This document shows, piece by piece, positions 39,232 through 49,635 of a stretch of DNA of 64,000 nt (position 1 is the first letter of the stretch; each line of letters begins with the position of its first letter). This stretch comes from Alteromonadales bacterium alter-6D02 (GTDB taxonomy: Bacteria; Pseudomonadota; Gammaproteobacteria; Enterobacterales; Psychrobiaceae). The stretch is taken from contig PIZK01000024.1 in the NCBI GenBank assembly GCA_002835545.1, positions 34,099 to 98,098 on the forward strand, read 5' to 3'. The notes beneath the pieces are model-generated. The model saw only the letters and a program-made list of their open reading frames with translations. It was not told where the DNA came from and made no database searches. The translations under genes and the position numbers were made by a program.

Positions 39232-39804
39232 TTAATGCAAGGCACCCGTAAATGGTAGCTTTTCGCAAATCTTAGCTTCAGCAATCAATAACTCTTCTAA
39301 GCGAGTATCAACCGACTCTTTGTCGAAATATTCGTAAGCTAACTCTACAAATAGGTCTTTGTGTTTGGCTTCAGATTTTGCAATAGCAGCGTAAAACTCT
39401 TGATCTTTACCTGCTTCCAAAGCGTCGGCAACAAGTGAGAAACGTTCGTAACCACGGGCTTCGATAATGCCAGCTATCAACAGGCGGTCCATCATCAATT
39501 GGTCACGAGGGTGGCGACATAATGCACGAATTTCTTTGATGTATAAATCTTTAGTGTCATTTCTTAATAAAACGTCACGTGCCGTCATTAATTTAAGTAC
39601 TTGTTTAAAGTGGATCAATTCTTCTAAGGCGAGGTCTGTCATCGCACGAACAAGCTTAGGACGATCTTGATAGTGAGACAGCATGGAAATTGCCATACCC
39701 GAAGCCTTTTTTTCAGCAGCGGCATGATCTTGTAAGAAGTAATCGAAGTTAGCTAAAACAGCTTCGGTCCAAGCAGCAGGGGTATTAAATTTTAATTCAA
39801 ACAT
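39232..39804 (-). CDS. miaE: tRNA 2-methylthio-cis-ribozeatin hydroxylase MiaE
   Basis: Di-iron oxygenase that hydroxylates ms2i6A37 of tRNA. The 190-residue protein has the ferritin-like ligand pattern: Glu in EELIHFKQVLK (about 62-72), Glu in IIEARGYERFSLVADALE, and EAKHKDLF (about 143-150). The length fits the family. It is on the minus strand downstream of the sulfotransferase gene. MiaE is patchily distributed and fits a Shewanella/Vibrio-like host. Confidence 0.94.
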   Translation of the reverse strand: MFELKFNTPAAWTEAVLANFDYFLQDHAAAEKKASGMAISMLSHYQDRPKLVRAMTDLALEELIHFKQVLKLMTARDVLLRNDTKDLYIKEIRALCRHPRDQLMMDRLLIAGIIEARGYERFSLVADALEAGKDQEFYAAIAKSEAKHKDLFVELAYEYFDKESVDTRLEELLIAEAKICEKLPFTGALH

Positions 39805-39892
39805 GACATCTTTAGAGTGATATAAAAACGTTAATTTTACCTGTGAATGACGCAGGAAAAAAGGCGCTAGATCAAATTATCACGCCTAAGCC

Positions 39893-40534
39893 TTATTTAA
39901 TGAGTGGATAGGGCAAGGGGTCCATTCGACCACGTCTTGTTGATTCGACTTTCAATGGGCTTTTGACTTGCTTCCAAGCGGTTACTTTACCTCCGCGATT
40001 AACGTGATCAAACCCTGCTAATGGAGTTTGTTCAATCGCAAGGAAAGCGAGTAAACGTTCAAAGCTGTCATTAGCACTGATATCGATATGCAGAATATCT
40101 TGTTCTCGTCCTAAGAAGTAACTTTGTATGTTTTGCTGGTGGCGTTGATAGCAGTCAATTAAAAACTGGTCATTGTTAATGTTTTCAGTGGTTAATGGTG
40201 AAAATACTTCGTTGTAACAACGTTTAATAATTGTATTAAATCCGCCATCCTCTCGTTGTAAGTTTACGTGCATTCGCTGCAATAACTGCTTTATAGATGG
40301 TACCCACTGAGAAAGTTCTCGCGTTAAATTGATGAATTTAGCGTTAGGGTAATATTGGTCTAAAGCTTGATAATCACAGAAGATTGGCGTGTCCGCGATA
40401 ACTTGGGCTTGCTCGAAACATTTTTCGATATAGGCGGTATGAGCCGTTGCAAAGCCTAACTCAACCATCGCTTTACAAAGGCTAGTGGTTGCCGTTCTAG
40501 GTAGGCCGATAACGAATATTTTGTTGTTTATCAC
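39893..40534 (-). CDS. Sulfotransferase-family protein
   Basis: A 213-residue protein starting at GTG (40534), beginning MINNKIFVIGLPRTATTSLC. The GLPRTATTSL loop is the 5' PAPS-binding P-loop of sulfotransferases, and the segment AKFINLTRELSQWVPS matches the 3'-phosphate-binding region. No signal peptide. The acceptor (sugar, lipid or small molecule) cannot be told. It has no biosynthetic partners nearby and may be a stand-alone modifying enzyme. Confidence 0.75.
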   Translation of the reverse strand: MINNKIFVIGLPRTATTSLCKAMVELGFATAHTAYIEKCFEQAQVIADTPIFCDYQALDQYYPNAKFINLTRELSQWVPSIKQLLQRMHVNLQREDGGFNTIIKRCYNEVFSPLTTENINNDQFLIDCYQRHQQNIQSYFLGREQDILHIDISANDSFERLLAFLAIEQTPLAGFDHVNRGGKVTAWKQVKSPLKVESTRRGRMDPLPYPLIK

Positions 40535-40753
40535 ATTGAGCGTCTTGAGGAGTAAAATTAATTTATTATCCCAAAGCTGTTGCGTGATGAGTAGATGTTT
40601 ATCGAATATTTTGACATTGAATCGTTTTTTTCATCACATTAGTATCATTCCTTGGTATGATGCAAAAAAATAAGTATTGATATTTCAATACCGTGTGTCT
40701 TCCGTGCTTCGATGAGTTTGTACTCGCTGATGCCAATACTTTGGAAAAATGTA

Positions 40754-42061
40754 ATGAAGAGAATCCTTCCGTTAGCTTTAATGATGACCGTTACTGCTTG
40801 TTCGTTTAATAAACCACCATCAATATCACAACCGCAAGTTGTTGCTGATATTACATATCTAGCTTCTGACGAATTGAAAGGGCGCGGTAATTTTACCCCA
40901 GGTATTACACAAGCTGCTGAATTCATTAGCCAACGCTTTAATGATATCGGTTTAAAACCGTTTAGTGGTTTAGATCAATACCAACAAGAGTTTGTGCTAT
41001 ATAACATCACATCTCAGGTAGAAAAATTACAGTTAAACGGTCAGACGATTGCTGCTGAGCAAGTTGCTATAGCAACATCAAAGAAACAGCTATCATGGAC
41101 AAGTCCCCAACAAGCTAATATCGTGCTAATTGGAGCCGATGATGACTTCAGGGCACAGTTATCGGTGCTTAACCAAGTTGGCAAAGACGCACTAGTGTTG
41201 GTTGACCCAGCACATAAGAAAACCTTTTTACGTTATCAAGCGTATTTTAATCGTGGACTTAACAAATTTAATCATGATCAAGGTGGCTCGTTGGTGTTAG
41301 CCTTGACGGAGATTAACCAAGTTAATGAACTTAACTTGAGTACGACAAGTCACGTTAAGCAACAAAAACTTGCAAACGTTGTTGGGGTTCTACCGGGTAA
41401 GAGCAAAGAGATGGTGCTGTTTTCTGCTCATTATGACCACTTGGGAATGGACGAAAGTAAAGAAGGCGATAAGATTTATAATGGTGCCGATGACGATGCA
41501 TCCGGTACCGCAGCAGTTATCAATTTAGCGCAGTATTATGCGCAGCAAGGAACACCTGAACGAACCTTAGTTTTTGTCGCATTCACTGCCGAGGAAATTG
41601 GTGGTTACGGCTCTAAGTATTTTTCAACTCATATCAACCCTGAAAGTATTGCAGCTATGGTTAATATAGAAATGATTGGTAAACCATCGAAGTTCGGTGC
41701 CGGTGGTTTATGGATGACTGGATTTGAACGTTCAAATTTGGCGCAAATCATGAACAAATCTTTAGCTGCACAACAACTAGAAATCCACCCGGATCCGTAC
41801 CCTAAGCAGCGTCTGTTTTATCGTTCAGATAATGCGACTTTAGCGCGTTTAGGTGTCCCTGCACATAGTTTCTCTTCAACACAATTAGAGAGTGATAAAC
41901 ATTATCATCAATTGAGCGATGACCTAGCTAGCCTCGACTTAGACTCCATGACCAAAGTCATTAATGCTTTAGCTGTAGGAAGTCAGCCACTAGTTGATGG
42001 CGTTGCAACACCAACTCGTGTTGATACTTCTAAGGTTAAAAGTGGTGGTTTAATTTATTAA
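40754..42061 (+). CDS. M28-family aminopeptidase lipoprotein
   Basis: 435 residues from the ATG at 40754. The lipoprotein signal ends VTAC with the Cys at residue 16. The M28 metal-binding set is visible: SAHYDHLGM, GADDDASGTAAVINLA, FTAEEIGGYGS (catalytic Glu pair), a later NIEMIG, and a terminal His in SDKHYHQLSDD. A PA-like insert probably spans about 100-200. It should be an envelope di-zinc aminopeptidase. The frame opens 14 codons earlier, but the lipoprotein signal fixes the start. Divergent from the sulfotransferase gene. Confidence 0.9.
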   Translation: MKRILPLALMMTVTACSFNKPPSISQPQVVADITYLASDELKGRGNFTPGITQAAEFISQRFNDIGLKPFSGLDQYQQEFVLYNITSQVEKLQLNGQTIAAEQVAIATSKKQLSWTSPQQANIVLIGADDDFRAQLSVLNQVGKDALVLVDPAHKKTFLRYQAYFNRGLNKFNHDQGGSLVLALTEINQVNELNLSTTSHVKQQKLANVVGVLPGKSKEMVLFSAHYDHLGMDESKEGDKIYNGADDDASGTAAVINLAQYYAQQGTPERTLVFVAFTAEEIGGYGSKYFSTHINPESIAAMVNIEMIGKPSKFGAGGLWMTGFERSNLAQIMNKSLAAQQLEIHPDPYPKQRLFYRSDNATLARLGVPAHSFSSTQLESDKHYHQLSDDLASLDLDSMTKVINALAVGSQPLVDGVATPTRVDTSKVKSGGLIY

Positions 42062-42221
42062 TTGTGAACAGCTCCGCTAAATAGTTAAAGGTTAGAGCTG
42101 CTAATTGATAGATATCATGATTTTTGATGAGGGGGTTGTTATAATCCCCTTTTTTATTACTCGGTATTCGGGTAATAGATAACACTTTATATTGTCGTTT
42201 GATTCAATTAAGGAATTTGTT

Positions 42222-42530
42222 TTGTCTGGAACTCAACGGGCTTTTCGCTTAGCTATTGCGGGATTAATGGTTATTTTTGGTTTGCTATTTTTTTCGCAAG
42301 CTGGTTATTTTGTTATTCGCTATTTAACCTTAAAAGAACCATTAGAGTTAGCGGCACAACACGCTTTAGCATTAAGTGCATGGCGTTCATATTGGCTTTT
42401 ATTTGGCGCATTTATTATCCAGTTTACTGCAAAGCAGCTACTAGCAAAGCCACTGCTATGCGGTTGGATTGGTCTTAGTTTGATTGCGACGATAACGACT
42501 TTCTTAATGTTACCAAGCCTGCCACACTAA
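42222..42530 (+). CDS. Small membrane protein of unknown function
   Basis: 102 residues with three hydrophobic stretches (about 10-34, 50-66 and 78-98). A TTG at 42222 seven bases after AAGGA (42210-42214) is the most plausible start; the frame also opens at TTG 42192 without a Shine-Dalgarno sequence. I recognise no family. Single gene between the M28 peptidase and plsC. Confidence 0.65.
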   Translation: MSGTQRAFRLAIAGLMVIFGLLFFSQAGYFVIRYLTLKEPLELAAQHALALSAWRSYWLLFGAFIIQFTAKQLLAKPLLCGWIGLSLIATITTFLMLPSLPH

Positions 42531-42665
42531 TGTGTTGATTTACTCATCAGTATTAATGAGGGCGTGAAGCGTCTAAAATATTCAGCGTACAGCTGTATAC
42601 ATTACTGGTGAGTTTCCTCATAATAGCGCCTTTAAAATTTAGTTTGAGTTGAATTAGGTACACTA

Positions 42666-43391
42666 ATGGTTGCATTGTTTAGAATTCTGTTCTTTTTACC
42701 TATTGTGGTAGTTGTTTGTTTAATTGGTATTTTGATTTGTGTAGTGCGTCCGTTTCATCGCAATAACACTTATACTGTGTCAAAGCTATTATCAAGCATG
42801 GCACCGTTATTTGGCATTAAATTGCTAGTGCGTGTTCCTCAAGATTTAACCAATACGCCAAAAGTTATTATTGGTAATCACCAAAATAACTTCGATTTAG
42901 TCACTATCTCTGGCGGTGTTACCCCGGGCGTTGTGAGTATTGGTAAGAAAAGTTTAAAGTGGGTGCCAATTTTTGGCCAACTTTATTGGCTCAGTGGAAA
43001 TATTCTAATTGACCGTAAGAACAAATCACGAGCTGCTGGTACGATTAATCAAACTGCGGATAAGATGGATAAGAAGAACCTCAGTATCTGGATGTTCCCT
43101 GAAGGAACACGCAGTCGAGGACGCGGTTTGCTGCCATTTAAGACTGGGGCATTTCATACCGCAATCCAAGCACAGGTGCCTATTATTCCAATCGTACTTA
43201 GCTCAACGGGTCATTTTAGCCTAAATCGCTGGAATAACGGTTACGCAATTGTGGAGCACCTACCTGAGATTGATACTTCGTCAATTGATAAAAGTGGGAT
43301 TCGCGATCTCGCCGAGCAAGCTCGTCAAGCTATGTCTGATAAGATTGAGCAATTAGATGCTGAGGTCGCGCAACTAAATGCAAAGAAATAA
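42666..43391 (+). CDS. plsC: 1-acyl-sn-glycerol-3-phosphate acyltransferase
   Basis: Makes phosphatidic acid from lysophosphatidic acid at the inner membrane. The 241 residues have an N-terminal hydrophobic anchor (about 5-28), the HX4D motif in GNHQNNFDLVTI (about 71-82), and FPEGTRSRGRGLLPFKTGAFHTAI (motif III, about 144-167), followed by VPIIPIVLS. Length and order match E. coli PlsC. Followed by rraB after 57 bases. Confidence 0.95.
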   Translation: MVALFRILFFLPIVVVVCLIGILICVVRPFHRNNTYTVSKLLSSMAPLFGIKLLVRVPQDLTNTPKVIIGNHQNNFDLVTISGGVTPGVVSIGKKSLKWVPIFGQLYWLSGNILIDRKNKSRAAGTINQTADKMDKKNLSIWMFPEGTRSRGRGLLPFKTGAFHTAIQAQVPIIPIVLSSTGHFSLNRWNNGYAIVEHLPEIDTSSIDKSGIRDLAEQARQAMSDKIEQLDAEVAQLNAKK

Positions 43392-43448
43392 TATCTAGAT
43401 AACTTGATTTGATTTATAATTTTAGTTGAGTCAACTTTGAGAATTATC

Positions 43449-43850
43449 ATGTCTGTAGAAAAAGAAATTGAACATCAAAAAATCGACAATCGTGAGATCG
43501 TCGACAGTTTATTAGCTGATGGAAGTAACCCTGATGCTGAGTACCCAATTGAGCACCACTTGTCATGTGCAAATTTTGACAATCTGGAAAAAGCAGCCGT
43601 TGATGCATTTAAATTAGGTTTTGAAGTCTCTGATGCTGAAGAGCTTGAGTTAGATGATGGTGCAATTATATTTTGTTTCGATGCGACTGTTGATCACGAA
43701 TTGACTGTTGAACGTTTAGACAAAGATACTGAAGCGCTGATCCGCTTAGCCGACAAACATAAAATTCAATATGATGGTTGGGGTACTTACTTCATTGATG
43801 AAGATGGAGTGGTTGTAGGTGATGAGTTTGATGAAGATGATGAATTTTAA
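43449..43850 (+). CDS. rraB: RraB, regulator of ribonuclease E
   Basis: A 133-residue acidic protein that binds RNase E and alters degradosome activity. The central segment [21 protein letters not shown] and WGTYFID, and the very acidic tail ([13 protein letters not shown]), fit RraB. The ATG at 43449 gives the family start MSVEKEIE; the frame extends four codons upstream to a TTG. A terminator follows. Confidence 0.92.
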   Translation: MSVEKEIEHQKIDNREIVDSLLADGSNPDAEYPIEHHLSCANFDNLEKAAVDAFKLGFEVSDAEELELDDGAIIFCFDATVDHELTVERLDKDTEALIRLADKHKIQYDGWGTYFIDEDGVVVGDEFDEDDEF

Positions 43851-43883
43851 CTACTAAGATTACGTTGTTATTCGTTGATAAAT

Positions 43884-43909
43884 AAGCCGTTCAAAGAACG
43901 GCTTTTTAT
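43884..43909. terminator. Terminator between rraB and the convergent thioesterase gene
   Basis: AAGCCGTTC (43884-43892), loop AAA, GAACGGCTT (43896-43904), then TTT. It can serve the minus-strand gene less strongly. Confidence 0.85.
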
Positions 43910-43921
43910 ATAGTATTTAAA

Positions 43922-44461
43922 TTATTTATTTGATTCTTGATGTTTTTTTGCTTCGAGCAGTGCTTGCCAATGCTTAATTGCTTCGGGGAGTGGTGGAGCA
44001 TCACGTTGTTCTCCTGCCACTTCGAGCAGTTGTGATGTCGGAATCGTTTTGCCTTTGCAAACAAATAATCCTTTCAGATTTGCAACGGCATGCAATATAC
44101 CGTTGCTAACAAATCGCTGTTCCATATAAAAATATTTATCATCCCAAGCAATGATTTTTGTCTCAACAGTGCATTTTTGCCATGGCTTAATATCTTTGAT
44201 GAATGTTAGTTCCGTTGAACTGACAACGGGTAACCATTTACGCTTGAGAAGTGCTTTAAATAATCCTGATTCACACATCATCCAGGTTCTTGCTAAATCC
44301 ATTAGGGCAAGATAACGCGAATTGGTTAGATGCATGTTGATATCTACATCAAGAGGTAATACACGGAAATCATAGTGGCTGGTGTCGAAAATGCTTTGCT
44401 TAGCTCGGTGGCGTGGTATCTTCCATAGAAGCAGGTAAAGTAGTCGGAGGTATAAATTCAT
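43922..44461 (-). CDS. Thioesterase-like (hot-dog fold, THEM6-type) protein
   Basis: 179 residues from the ATG at 44461. A hydrophobic N-terminus (MNLYLRLLYLLLWKIPRHRA) suggests membrane association. The following core, with DINMHLTNSRYLALMDLAR and VVSSTELTFIKDIKPWQKCTV, resembles acyl-CoA thioesterases of the YbgC/THEM6 group. Catalysis is plausible but not certain: the usual catalytic Asp may be D in PLDVDINMHL. The frame opens 31 codons upstream; the shorter start is preferred because the upstream part looks like non-coding sequence. Confidence 0.75.
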   Translation of the reverse strand: MNLYLRLLYLLLWKIPRHRAKQSIFDTSHYDFRVLPLDVDINMHLTNSRYLALMDLARTWMMCESGLFKALLKRKWLPVVSSTELTFIKDIKPWQKCTVETKIIAWDDKYFYMEQRFVSNGILHAVANLKGLFVCKGKTIPTSQLLEVAGEQRDAPPLPEAIKHWQALLEAKKHQESNK

Positions 44462-44623
44462 GTGAAAACCAAAAATGCAAAAAGACATCTTACCAGTTTG
44501 ATTCTGGTAACGGTAGTCTAGAGTTAATATTCTAAATACAGTGTTTGAAAACAATTATTAACGACTTGAAAAATATTAACTTGCCCATAAATATACATTA
44601 TCAATCGTAAGAGAATCTTGACC

Positions 44624-45472
44624 ATGTCAAATGTAGTCGATCTAAATTTAGAAAACTTTCAGGCCACCTTGTTAGAGCAACCTGCTGAGCAATTAATCCT
44701 AGTGGAACTGTATTCACCAAGAGATGAAGCAGGAAAGCCGATGTCTGCTCAACTCATACAACTGGCCTCGCAAACCCCTGCCATTGTTCTGGCAAGAGTG
44801 AACTGTGATGAGCAGCCTCAAATTACTCAGCAGTTTGGCGTTTCTTCTGTGCCGACATTGGTTTTGATCCGTGCTGGTCAGCCTATTGATGGCTTAGTCG
44901 GTGTTCTGCCTATGGATAAAGTTCAAGAAATGTTATCGAAGTACTTACCCAAGCCAGAAGATGACTTGTTAATTCAAGCGAGTGCGATGTTGTTGGATGA
45001 GTCTGCGGATATTAATCAAGCGTTTTTATTAATTAAACAAGCTTATGAGCTCGACAGCCAACGTATCGATATTGTCAGCTGCTATGTCGAGGTGTTAATC
45101 AAATTAGGTCAGTTAGCGCCAGCGGAAGAGTTACTTGCAAGTTTTGCTCTAGAAGATAAAAATGCTAACTATCAGCGCTTAGTTTCTTTACTTGAGCTTG
45201 CCCAAAAGGCTGGGGAGTCACCTGAGATACTTGCTCTTGAGCAACAGTTAGTTCAAAAGCCCGATGACCCTCATATTAAATTACAACTCGCAGTCACATA
45301 TAGCCAGGCCAATAAAACCGAGCAAGCACTGGAACTATTGTTTAGCATTTTAATGTCACAACTTGACTTTGAAGATGCCAAAAAGCATTACCTGGATATT
45401 ATTGCGAGTTTACCGGTAGGTGATCCACTGGCCTCTAGCTACCGCCGCAAACTTTACAGCCTTCTTCACTAA
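44624..45472 (+). CDS. cnoX: CnoX/YbbN-type thioredoxin-fold chaperone
   Basis: 282 residues: a thioredoxin-like domain (about 1-110, with VNCDEQPQITQQFGVSSVPT and LVGVLPMDKVQEML) followed by TPR-like helical repeats (about 115-282). This is the CnoX architecture, a holdase working with GroEL. The active-site region reads YSPRDEAGKPM where thioredoxins have WCxxC, so both redox cysteines are missing. The ATG at 44624 is preferred over TTG 44618. Divergent from the thioesterase gene. Confidence 0.9.
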   Translation: MSNVVDLNLENFQATLLEQPAEQLILVELYSPRDEAGKPMSAQLIQLASQTPAIVLARVNCDEQPQITQQFGVSSVPTLVLIRAGQPIDGLVGVLPMDKVQEMLSKYLPKPEDDLLIQASAMLLDESADINQAFLLIKQAYELDSQRIDIVSCYVEVLIKLGQLAPAEELLASFALEDKNANYQRLVSLLELAQKAGESPEILALEQQLVQKPDDPHIKLQLAVTYSQANKTEQALELLFSILMSQLDFEDAKKHYLDIIASLPVGDPLASSYRRKLYSLLH

Positions 45473-45488
45473 GCAATTGTCCTAAAGG

Positions 45489-46208
45489 TTATTGTAAGCG
45501 CTGCGTTGCGCAGCGCCGCTTCACAAATGGGTTTGAATTACCTTGAATATTGGCAATTCGACTATCTCGTAAACACTCTGCGGCAGTGACTGGGTCTTGT
45601 TTATCCCAAGCGTTAAACAGGCGCTGCTGAGAACGTGATAATTGTAACTGATACTGCTGCTGGAAATAGAAATAAATCCTCGCAATATCTCCTCGACGAT
45701 GTGCTGGCGGTTGCGTCTTTCGCCCTTTAAAATCAACGACTACATCACATTGGCCATATTGGTAAGCAGCACCATTCCATTGGCTAAAGCGGTAATTAGA
45801 TCGATCCCCATTAACTTCACCAATTGCGGCGACTAAATTATGTAGGTCGCCTTCCATTTTTTGGAAGGTCTTATCATTTTTAGTACAAGCTTTTCGTCGA
45901 CCTTGTTGCCAACATTGGCGTTGATGGCCAAATTCCCACGCAGGTACAATATGCTCCCATTCAATTCTGCTTGCTCGTTTTAACTGTTTTCGGTATTCAT
46001 AACCACAACTGGCAAGGTCTGGACGAAGCTTTTTACCTTGACGATAGATGTCGCAGCCACAATAAAAGCTAGTATCACTGGCTTGATGCAGTTTGTTGGC
46101 AATTTTTTTTGCTTTTGAAAAATTAATATGGCCAGCATTGACTTGGCTGTGCATCGTTAAAAGAAGCAATGAAGTACAAAATATGTTTAAGAAGAGTTGT
46201 CTGGTCAT
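45489..46208 (-). CDS. endA: Endonuclease I (extracellular/periplasmic)
   Basis: A non-specific DNase of 239 residues. A signal peptide (about 1-25, ending VNA) leads into the family core with [20 protein letters not shown] (catalytic His, about 83-102), [24 protein letters not shown] (about 130-153) and several Cys residues likely to form disulfides. Length is typical of EndA/Dns. Downstream of sprT on the same strand, as in many gammaproteobacteria. Confidence 0.95.
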   Translation of the reverse strand: MTRQLFLNIFCTSLLLLTMHSQVNAGHINFSKAKKIANKLHQASDTSFYCGCDIYRQGKKLRPDLASCGYEYRKQLKRASRIEWEHIVPAWEFGHQRQCWQQGRRKACTKNDKTFQKMEGDLHNLVAAIGEVNGDRSNYRFSQWNGAAYQYGQCDVVVDFKGRKTQPPAHRRGDIARIYFYFQQQYQLQLSRSQQRLFNAWDKQDPVTAAECLRDSRIANIQGNSNPFVKRRCATQRLQ

Positions 46209-46337
46209 TAAATGGACTGCTATTTATTTACGGGTTAATTTTCCCCGCGGATTCTAACGTTTGTTTGTGAGTTTTGGCAAGAGTTGGTGCTTTTATTTGT
46301 CAACGCGCTATTTATGATAGCTTCTATTAAATTATGT

Positions 46338-46835
46338 TTACATTTCAGTAATTTCTTTTAGGGGTGATTTACAACGTTTGCAACAATACACTGCACCCTT
46401 AATGACCTTGTTGTGACGATTCATACTTAACGGTATTTCAGCGCATAAACAACGGTAGCGAACAGTACGTATACCGATATTATCAGTGTTATATTGGTGT
46501 GTGCGAAGGGCTGGTAAATTAAAGATATCATTCATCACCCACTGCCAGTGTTTACCATGAGGTGGCGTTTTACCATAACATTGCCACACTACAAGATGGG
46601 CAATTTCATGAGCAACGACGTGCTCTAGGAAGTGAGCTTGGTTTTGTTGATAAATGAGAGGGTGGAACCGTAACGTATTTTTTTGTAATAAAGCGCACCC
46701 TGCAATACGACCACGTTGATTTGTTAACACTTGTGGACGAGGGAATTTACGGCCTAGCTTTCTTTCAACGAGTTGATAACACTGCTCGACTCGTGTTGAT
46801 AGCTGCTGTTGAAGGTCAGGTGATAATTGGGGCAT
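46338..46835 (-). CDS. sprT: SprT-family zinc metalloprotease-like protein
   Basis: A 165-residue protein with the HEXXH zinc site in VVAHEIAHLVVWQCYG (about 90-105; HEIAH) and a His-containing segment GKTPPHGKHWQWVMND (third ligand). Four Cys in the C-terminal region (CRYRCLC...YCCKRCKSP) suggest a second zinc-binding ribbon. Related to the SprT/Spartan family; the bacterial protein's substrate is not established. Upstream of endA. Confidence 0.93.
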   Translation of the reverse strand: MPQLSPDLQQQLSTRVEQCYQLVERKLGRKFPRPQVLTNQRGRIAGCALLQKNTLRFHPLIYQQNQAHFLEHVVAHEIAHLVVWQCYGKTPPHGKHWQWVMNDIFNLPALRTHQYNTDNIGIRTVRYRCLCAEIPLSMNRHNKVIKGAVYCCKRCKSPLKEITEM

Positions 46836-46848
46836 GGTTTAATATGAA

Positions 46849-46877
46849 AAGCGCTGGCAAAGTGCTCGCCAGCGCTT
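46849..46877 (-). terminator. Terminator after the SulP gene (minus strand)
   Basis: AAGCGCTGGC (46849-46858), a nine-base loop, GCCAGCGCTT (46868-46877). On the minus strand the stem is followed by TTTCATATT. Confidence 0.85.
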
Positions 46878-46891
46878 AATTAATCTTATGA

Positions 46892-48421
46892 TTAAGCGAG
46901 CTTGTCACTAGCTACGTGGTAATCAGGATCTTCCATTACGTTTACTTCAACTAAGTCACTGGCTTTTTGCAGTAAGTTTTTACATTCTGGGCTCAGGTGA
47001 CGTAAATGTAACTTCTTACCTAGATTGACGTAACGCTCGGCAATCGCATCAATTGCTTCTACACCTGAGTGATCATAAACACGCGAGTTTTTGAAATCGA
47101 TAATAATATCATCAGCGTCGCCATCGTAATTAAACTGTTCTTTGAATGAGCTAATAGCACCGAAAAACAACGGGCCTTCGACTTCATACACAGTCCACTC
47201 ATTTTCATCAACTGAGCGTTTAACCATGACGTGTTTCGCATGTTGCCATGCAAAGACTAGGGCAGACACAATCACACCTACAATAACAGCGATGGCTAGA
47301 TCAGTAGCTACTGTGACACCTGACACTAATACTAAAATGAATGCATCAGATCGAGGAATTTTCTTAATTGCTTTAAAGCTTGACCATTCAAATGTCGCGA
47401 TAACGACAATAAACATTACCCCAATAAGTGCTGCAATAGGTATTTGCTCGATTAAGCCTGACGCGAACAAGATAAAGCCCAATAATGCAAGCGCGGCTGT
47501 GATGCCTGACGCTCTGCCACGTCCACCTGAGTTTACGTTAATCATTGACTGACCAATCATTGCACAACCACCCATACCACCGAAGAAACCGGTTGTGGTA
47601 TTAGCAAGGCCTTGGGCGATACATTCTTTGTTACCTTTACCACGTGTCTGAGTTAATTCATCAATCAAGGTTAAGGTAAGTAGTGATTCAATCAAACCAA
47701 TGGCAGCTAAAATTAGCGAGTATGGCAAGATGATCATGAACGTTTCCCACGTAAATGGCACCATTGGGATATGGAATTTTGGTAACTCACCAGCGATAGA
47801 AGCAACATCACCGACGACTTTTGTATCAAGGTTTAAACCTATGGTTGCTAGCGAAACAATCACAATTGCGGCTAATGCTGATGGCACAGCGGTAGTGATT
47901 TTTGGTAGGAAGTGAATGATTAGCATTGTCACTGCGACTAAACCCAGCATCATCCATAAGGTTTCACCTTGCATCCACTGCATCACACCATTAGCGTCAG
48001 GTTCTTTAAACTGACCTAATTGTGCTAGGAAAATCACAATGGCTAAGCCATTTACGAACCCTAACATCACTGGATGCGGTACCATCCGAATAAACTTTCC
48101 GAGCTTAAAGACTCCGGCAAGAATTTGGATTATTCCCATTAATACTACGGTAGCAAAGAGGTACTCAACACCATGGTCTACAACCAATGCTACCATCACT
48201 ACAGCAAGGGCACCTGTTGCACCTGAGATCATGCCTGGGCGGCCACCAAAGATCGCCGTAATCAAGCCGACGATAAATGCGGCGTAGAGACCAACTAAAG
48301 GTTCAACATTAGCAACAAAAGCGAACGCAACGGCCTCTGGTACTAATGCAAGTGCAACGGTTAGTCCTGAAAGCACATCGGCCTTAAGACTAACGACTTT
48401 ATTAATATGTAGCTTCAACAT
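46892..48421 (-). CDS. SulP-family (SLC26-like) anion transporter with STAS domain
   Basis: 509 residues. About 12-14 transmembrane segments (about 10-400) with the family core [19 protein letters not shown] near the N-terminus and [23 protein letters not shown] in the middle. A C-terminal STAS domain (about 415-500) has [17 protein letters not shown]. SulP proteins carry sulfate, bicarbonate or dicarboxylates; the substrate is not readable here, and no carbonic anhydrase is adjacent. The ATG at 48421 starts a single-gene unit. Confidence 0.92.
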   Translation of the reverse strand: MLKLHINKVVSLKADVLSGLTVALALVPEAVAFAFVANVEPLVGLYAAFIVGLITAIFGGRPGMISGATGALAVVMVALVVDHGVEYLFATVVLMGIIQILAGVFKLGKFIRMVPHPVMLGFVNGLAIVIFLAQLGQFKEPDANGVMQWMQGETLWMMLGLVAVTMLIIHFLPKITTAVPSALAAIVIVSLATIGLNLDTKVVGDVASIAGELPKFHIPMVPFTWETFMIILPYSLILAAIGLIESLLTLTLIDELTQTRGKGNKECIAQGLANTTTGFFGGMGGCAMIGQSMINVNSGGRGRASGITAALALLGFILFASGLIEQIPIAALIGVMFIVVIATFEWSSFKAIKKIPRSDAFILVLVSGVTVATDLAIAVIVGVIVSALVFAWQHAKHVMVKRSVDENEWTVYEVEGPLFFGAISSFKEQFNYDGDADDIIIDFKNSRVYDHSGVEAIDAIAERYVNLGKKLHLRHLSPECKNLLQKASDLVEVNVMEDPDYHVASDKLA

Positions 48422-48641
48422 AAGAGTTCTTATAGGTTAGGGTTACTATCGTTTTAATTAAACGATAAGAGGTAAATCGTAAAAAGGCGCTAAATTCTAG
48501 GGATTTTGGCGCAAAAGTCAACAAAAAACACGCGTTGTGTATCGTTAACAATAGTCGAAGATGGAAGTTTTTTTTAGGTTTTACGTAAGAGAAGATCAGT
48601 GAGACTGTGTTGTTTTTTAGGTTATATCGGACACTGAAGGA

Positions 48642-48666
48642 ACAGGTTGCCTATGTGACAACCTGT
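48642..48666 (-). terminator. Hairpin just after the cold-shock gene (minus strand)
   Basis: ACAGGTTG (48642-48649) pairs with CAACCTGT (48659-48666). It starts eight bases past the stop codon, but the U-tract on the minus strand is poor (TTCCTTC). Confidence 0.5.
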
Positions 48667-48673
48667 AGAATTT

Positions 48674-48880
48674 TTAGATCGCTATTACATTTAAAGCTTG
48701 AGGACCTTTTTGACCGTCTTCAACTTCAAATTGTACTTCTTGCCCATCGTTTAGGGTTTTGAAGCCATCACCTTGTATTGCTCTAAAATGAACGAAAACA
48801 TCTGAGCCGCCCGGCCTTTCAATGAAACCAAAACCTTTTTTCTCATTGAACCATTTTACGCGACCTGTTGTAGTAGCCAT
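48674..48880 (-). CDS. Cold-shock-domain protein (CspA family)
   Basis: A 68-residue single-strand nucleic-acid-binding beta-barrel. RNP1 is KGFGFIER and RNP2 is VFVHFRAI, both intact. The start at 48880 ([16 protein letters not shown]) is chosen because GGAGA lies ten bases before it; an upstream in-frame ATG (48889) would sit on the Shine-Dalgarno sequence. About 240 bases of gene-free leader separate it from yfhL, consistent with the long 5' leaders of csp genes. Which paralogue (CspA/C/E) cannot be decided. Confidence 0.93.
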   Translation of the reverse strand: MATTTGRVKWFNEKKGFGFIERPGGSDVFVHFRAIQGDGFKTLNDGQEVQFEVEDGQKGPQALNVIAI

Positions 48881-49117
48881 ATTAGCCATTCTCCATTGTT
48901 TTATTATGATAATTCGGTGCAACAAATGCATCATGCACTAGCTAAAATCACTGAATAAAAAATCATCACTTGTATTAAGAATTAGATATATAAAGTGTGT
49001 TTAATAAACAGGTTGTTGAATTTAGCAGCAATTTGAGTGTAACTTAATCATCTCAAAAGTAAACAGGGTAAATAGCCTTTTTATTTAGCCTTTTAGCTAA
49101 GTTTTTTCATGCTTAGA

Positions 49118-49483
<366 letters not shown>

Positions 49484-49496
49484 TTATACCATAGCC

Positions 49497-49519
49497 GTAA
49501 CACAAATGAGTAACACAAA
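49497..49519 (+). repeat. Tandem ten-base repeats upstream of the integrase
   Basis: GTAACACAAA occurs at 49497-49506 and again at 49510-49519, a 13-base period. Such repeats near an integrase can be arm-type binding sites or part of an attachment site; neither is proven. Confidence 0.4.
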
Positions 49520-49635
49520 AAATTGTGGTATTTCGTGTATTGGTTTTTGACTAACATTCTTGGTGTGTTTTGTGTATTAAATTAAATATTAACAGGAAAG
49601 CTTTATTGCACCTGCCTTTTAGGACTATGTACATA

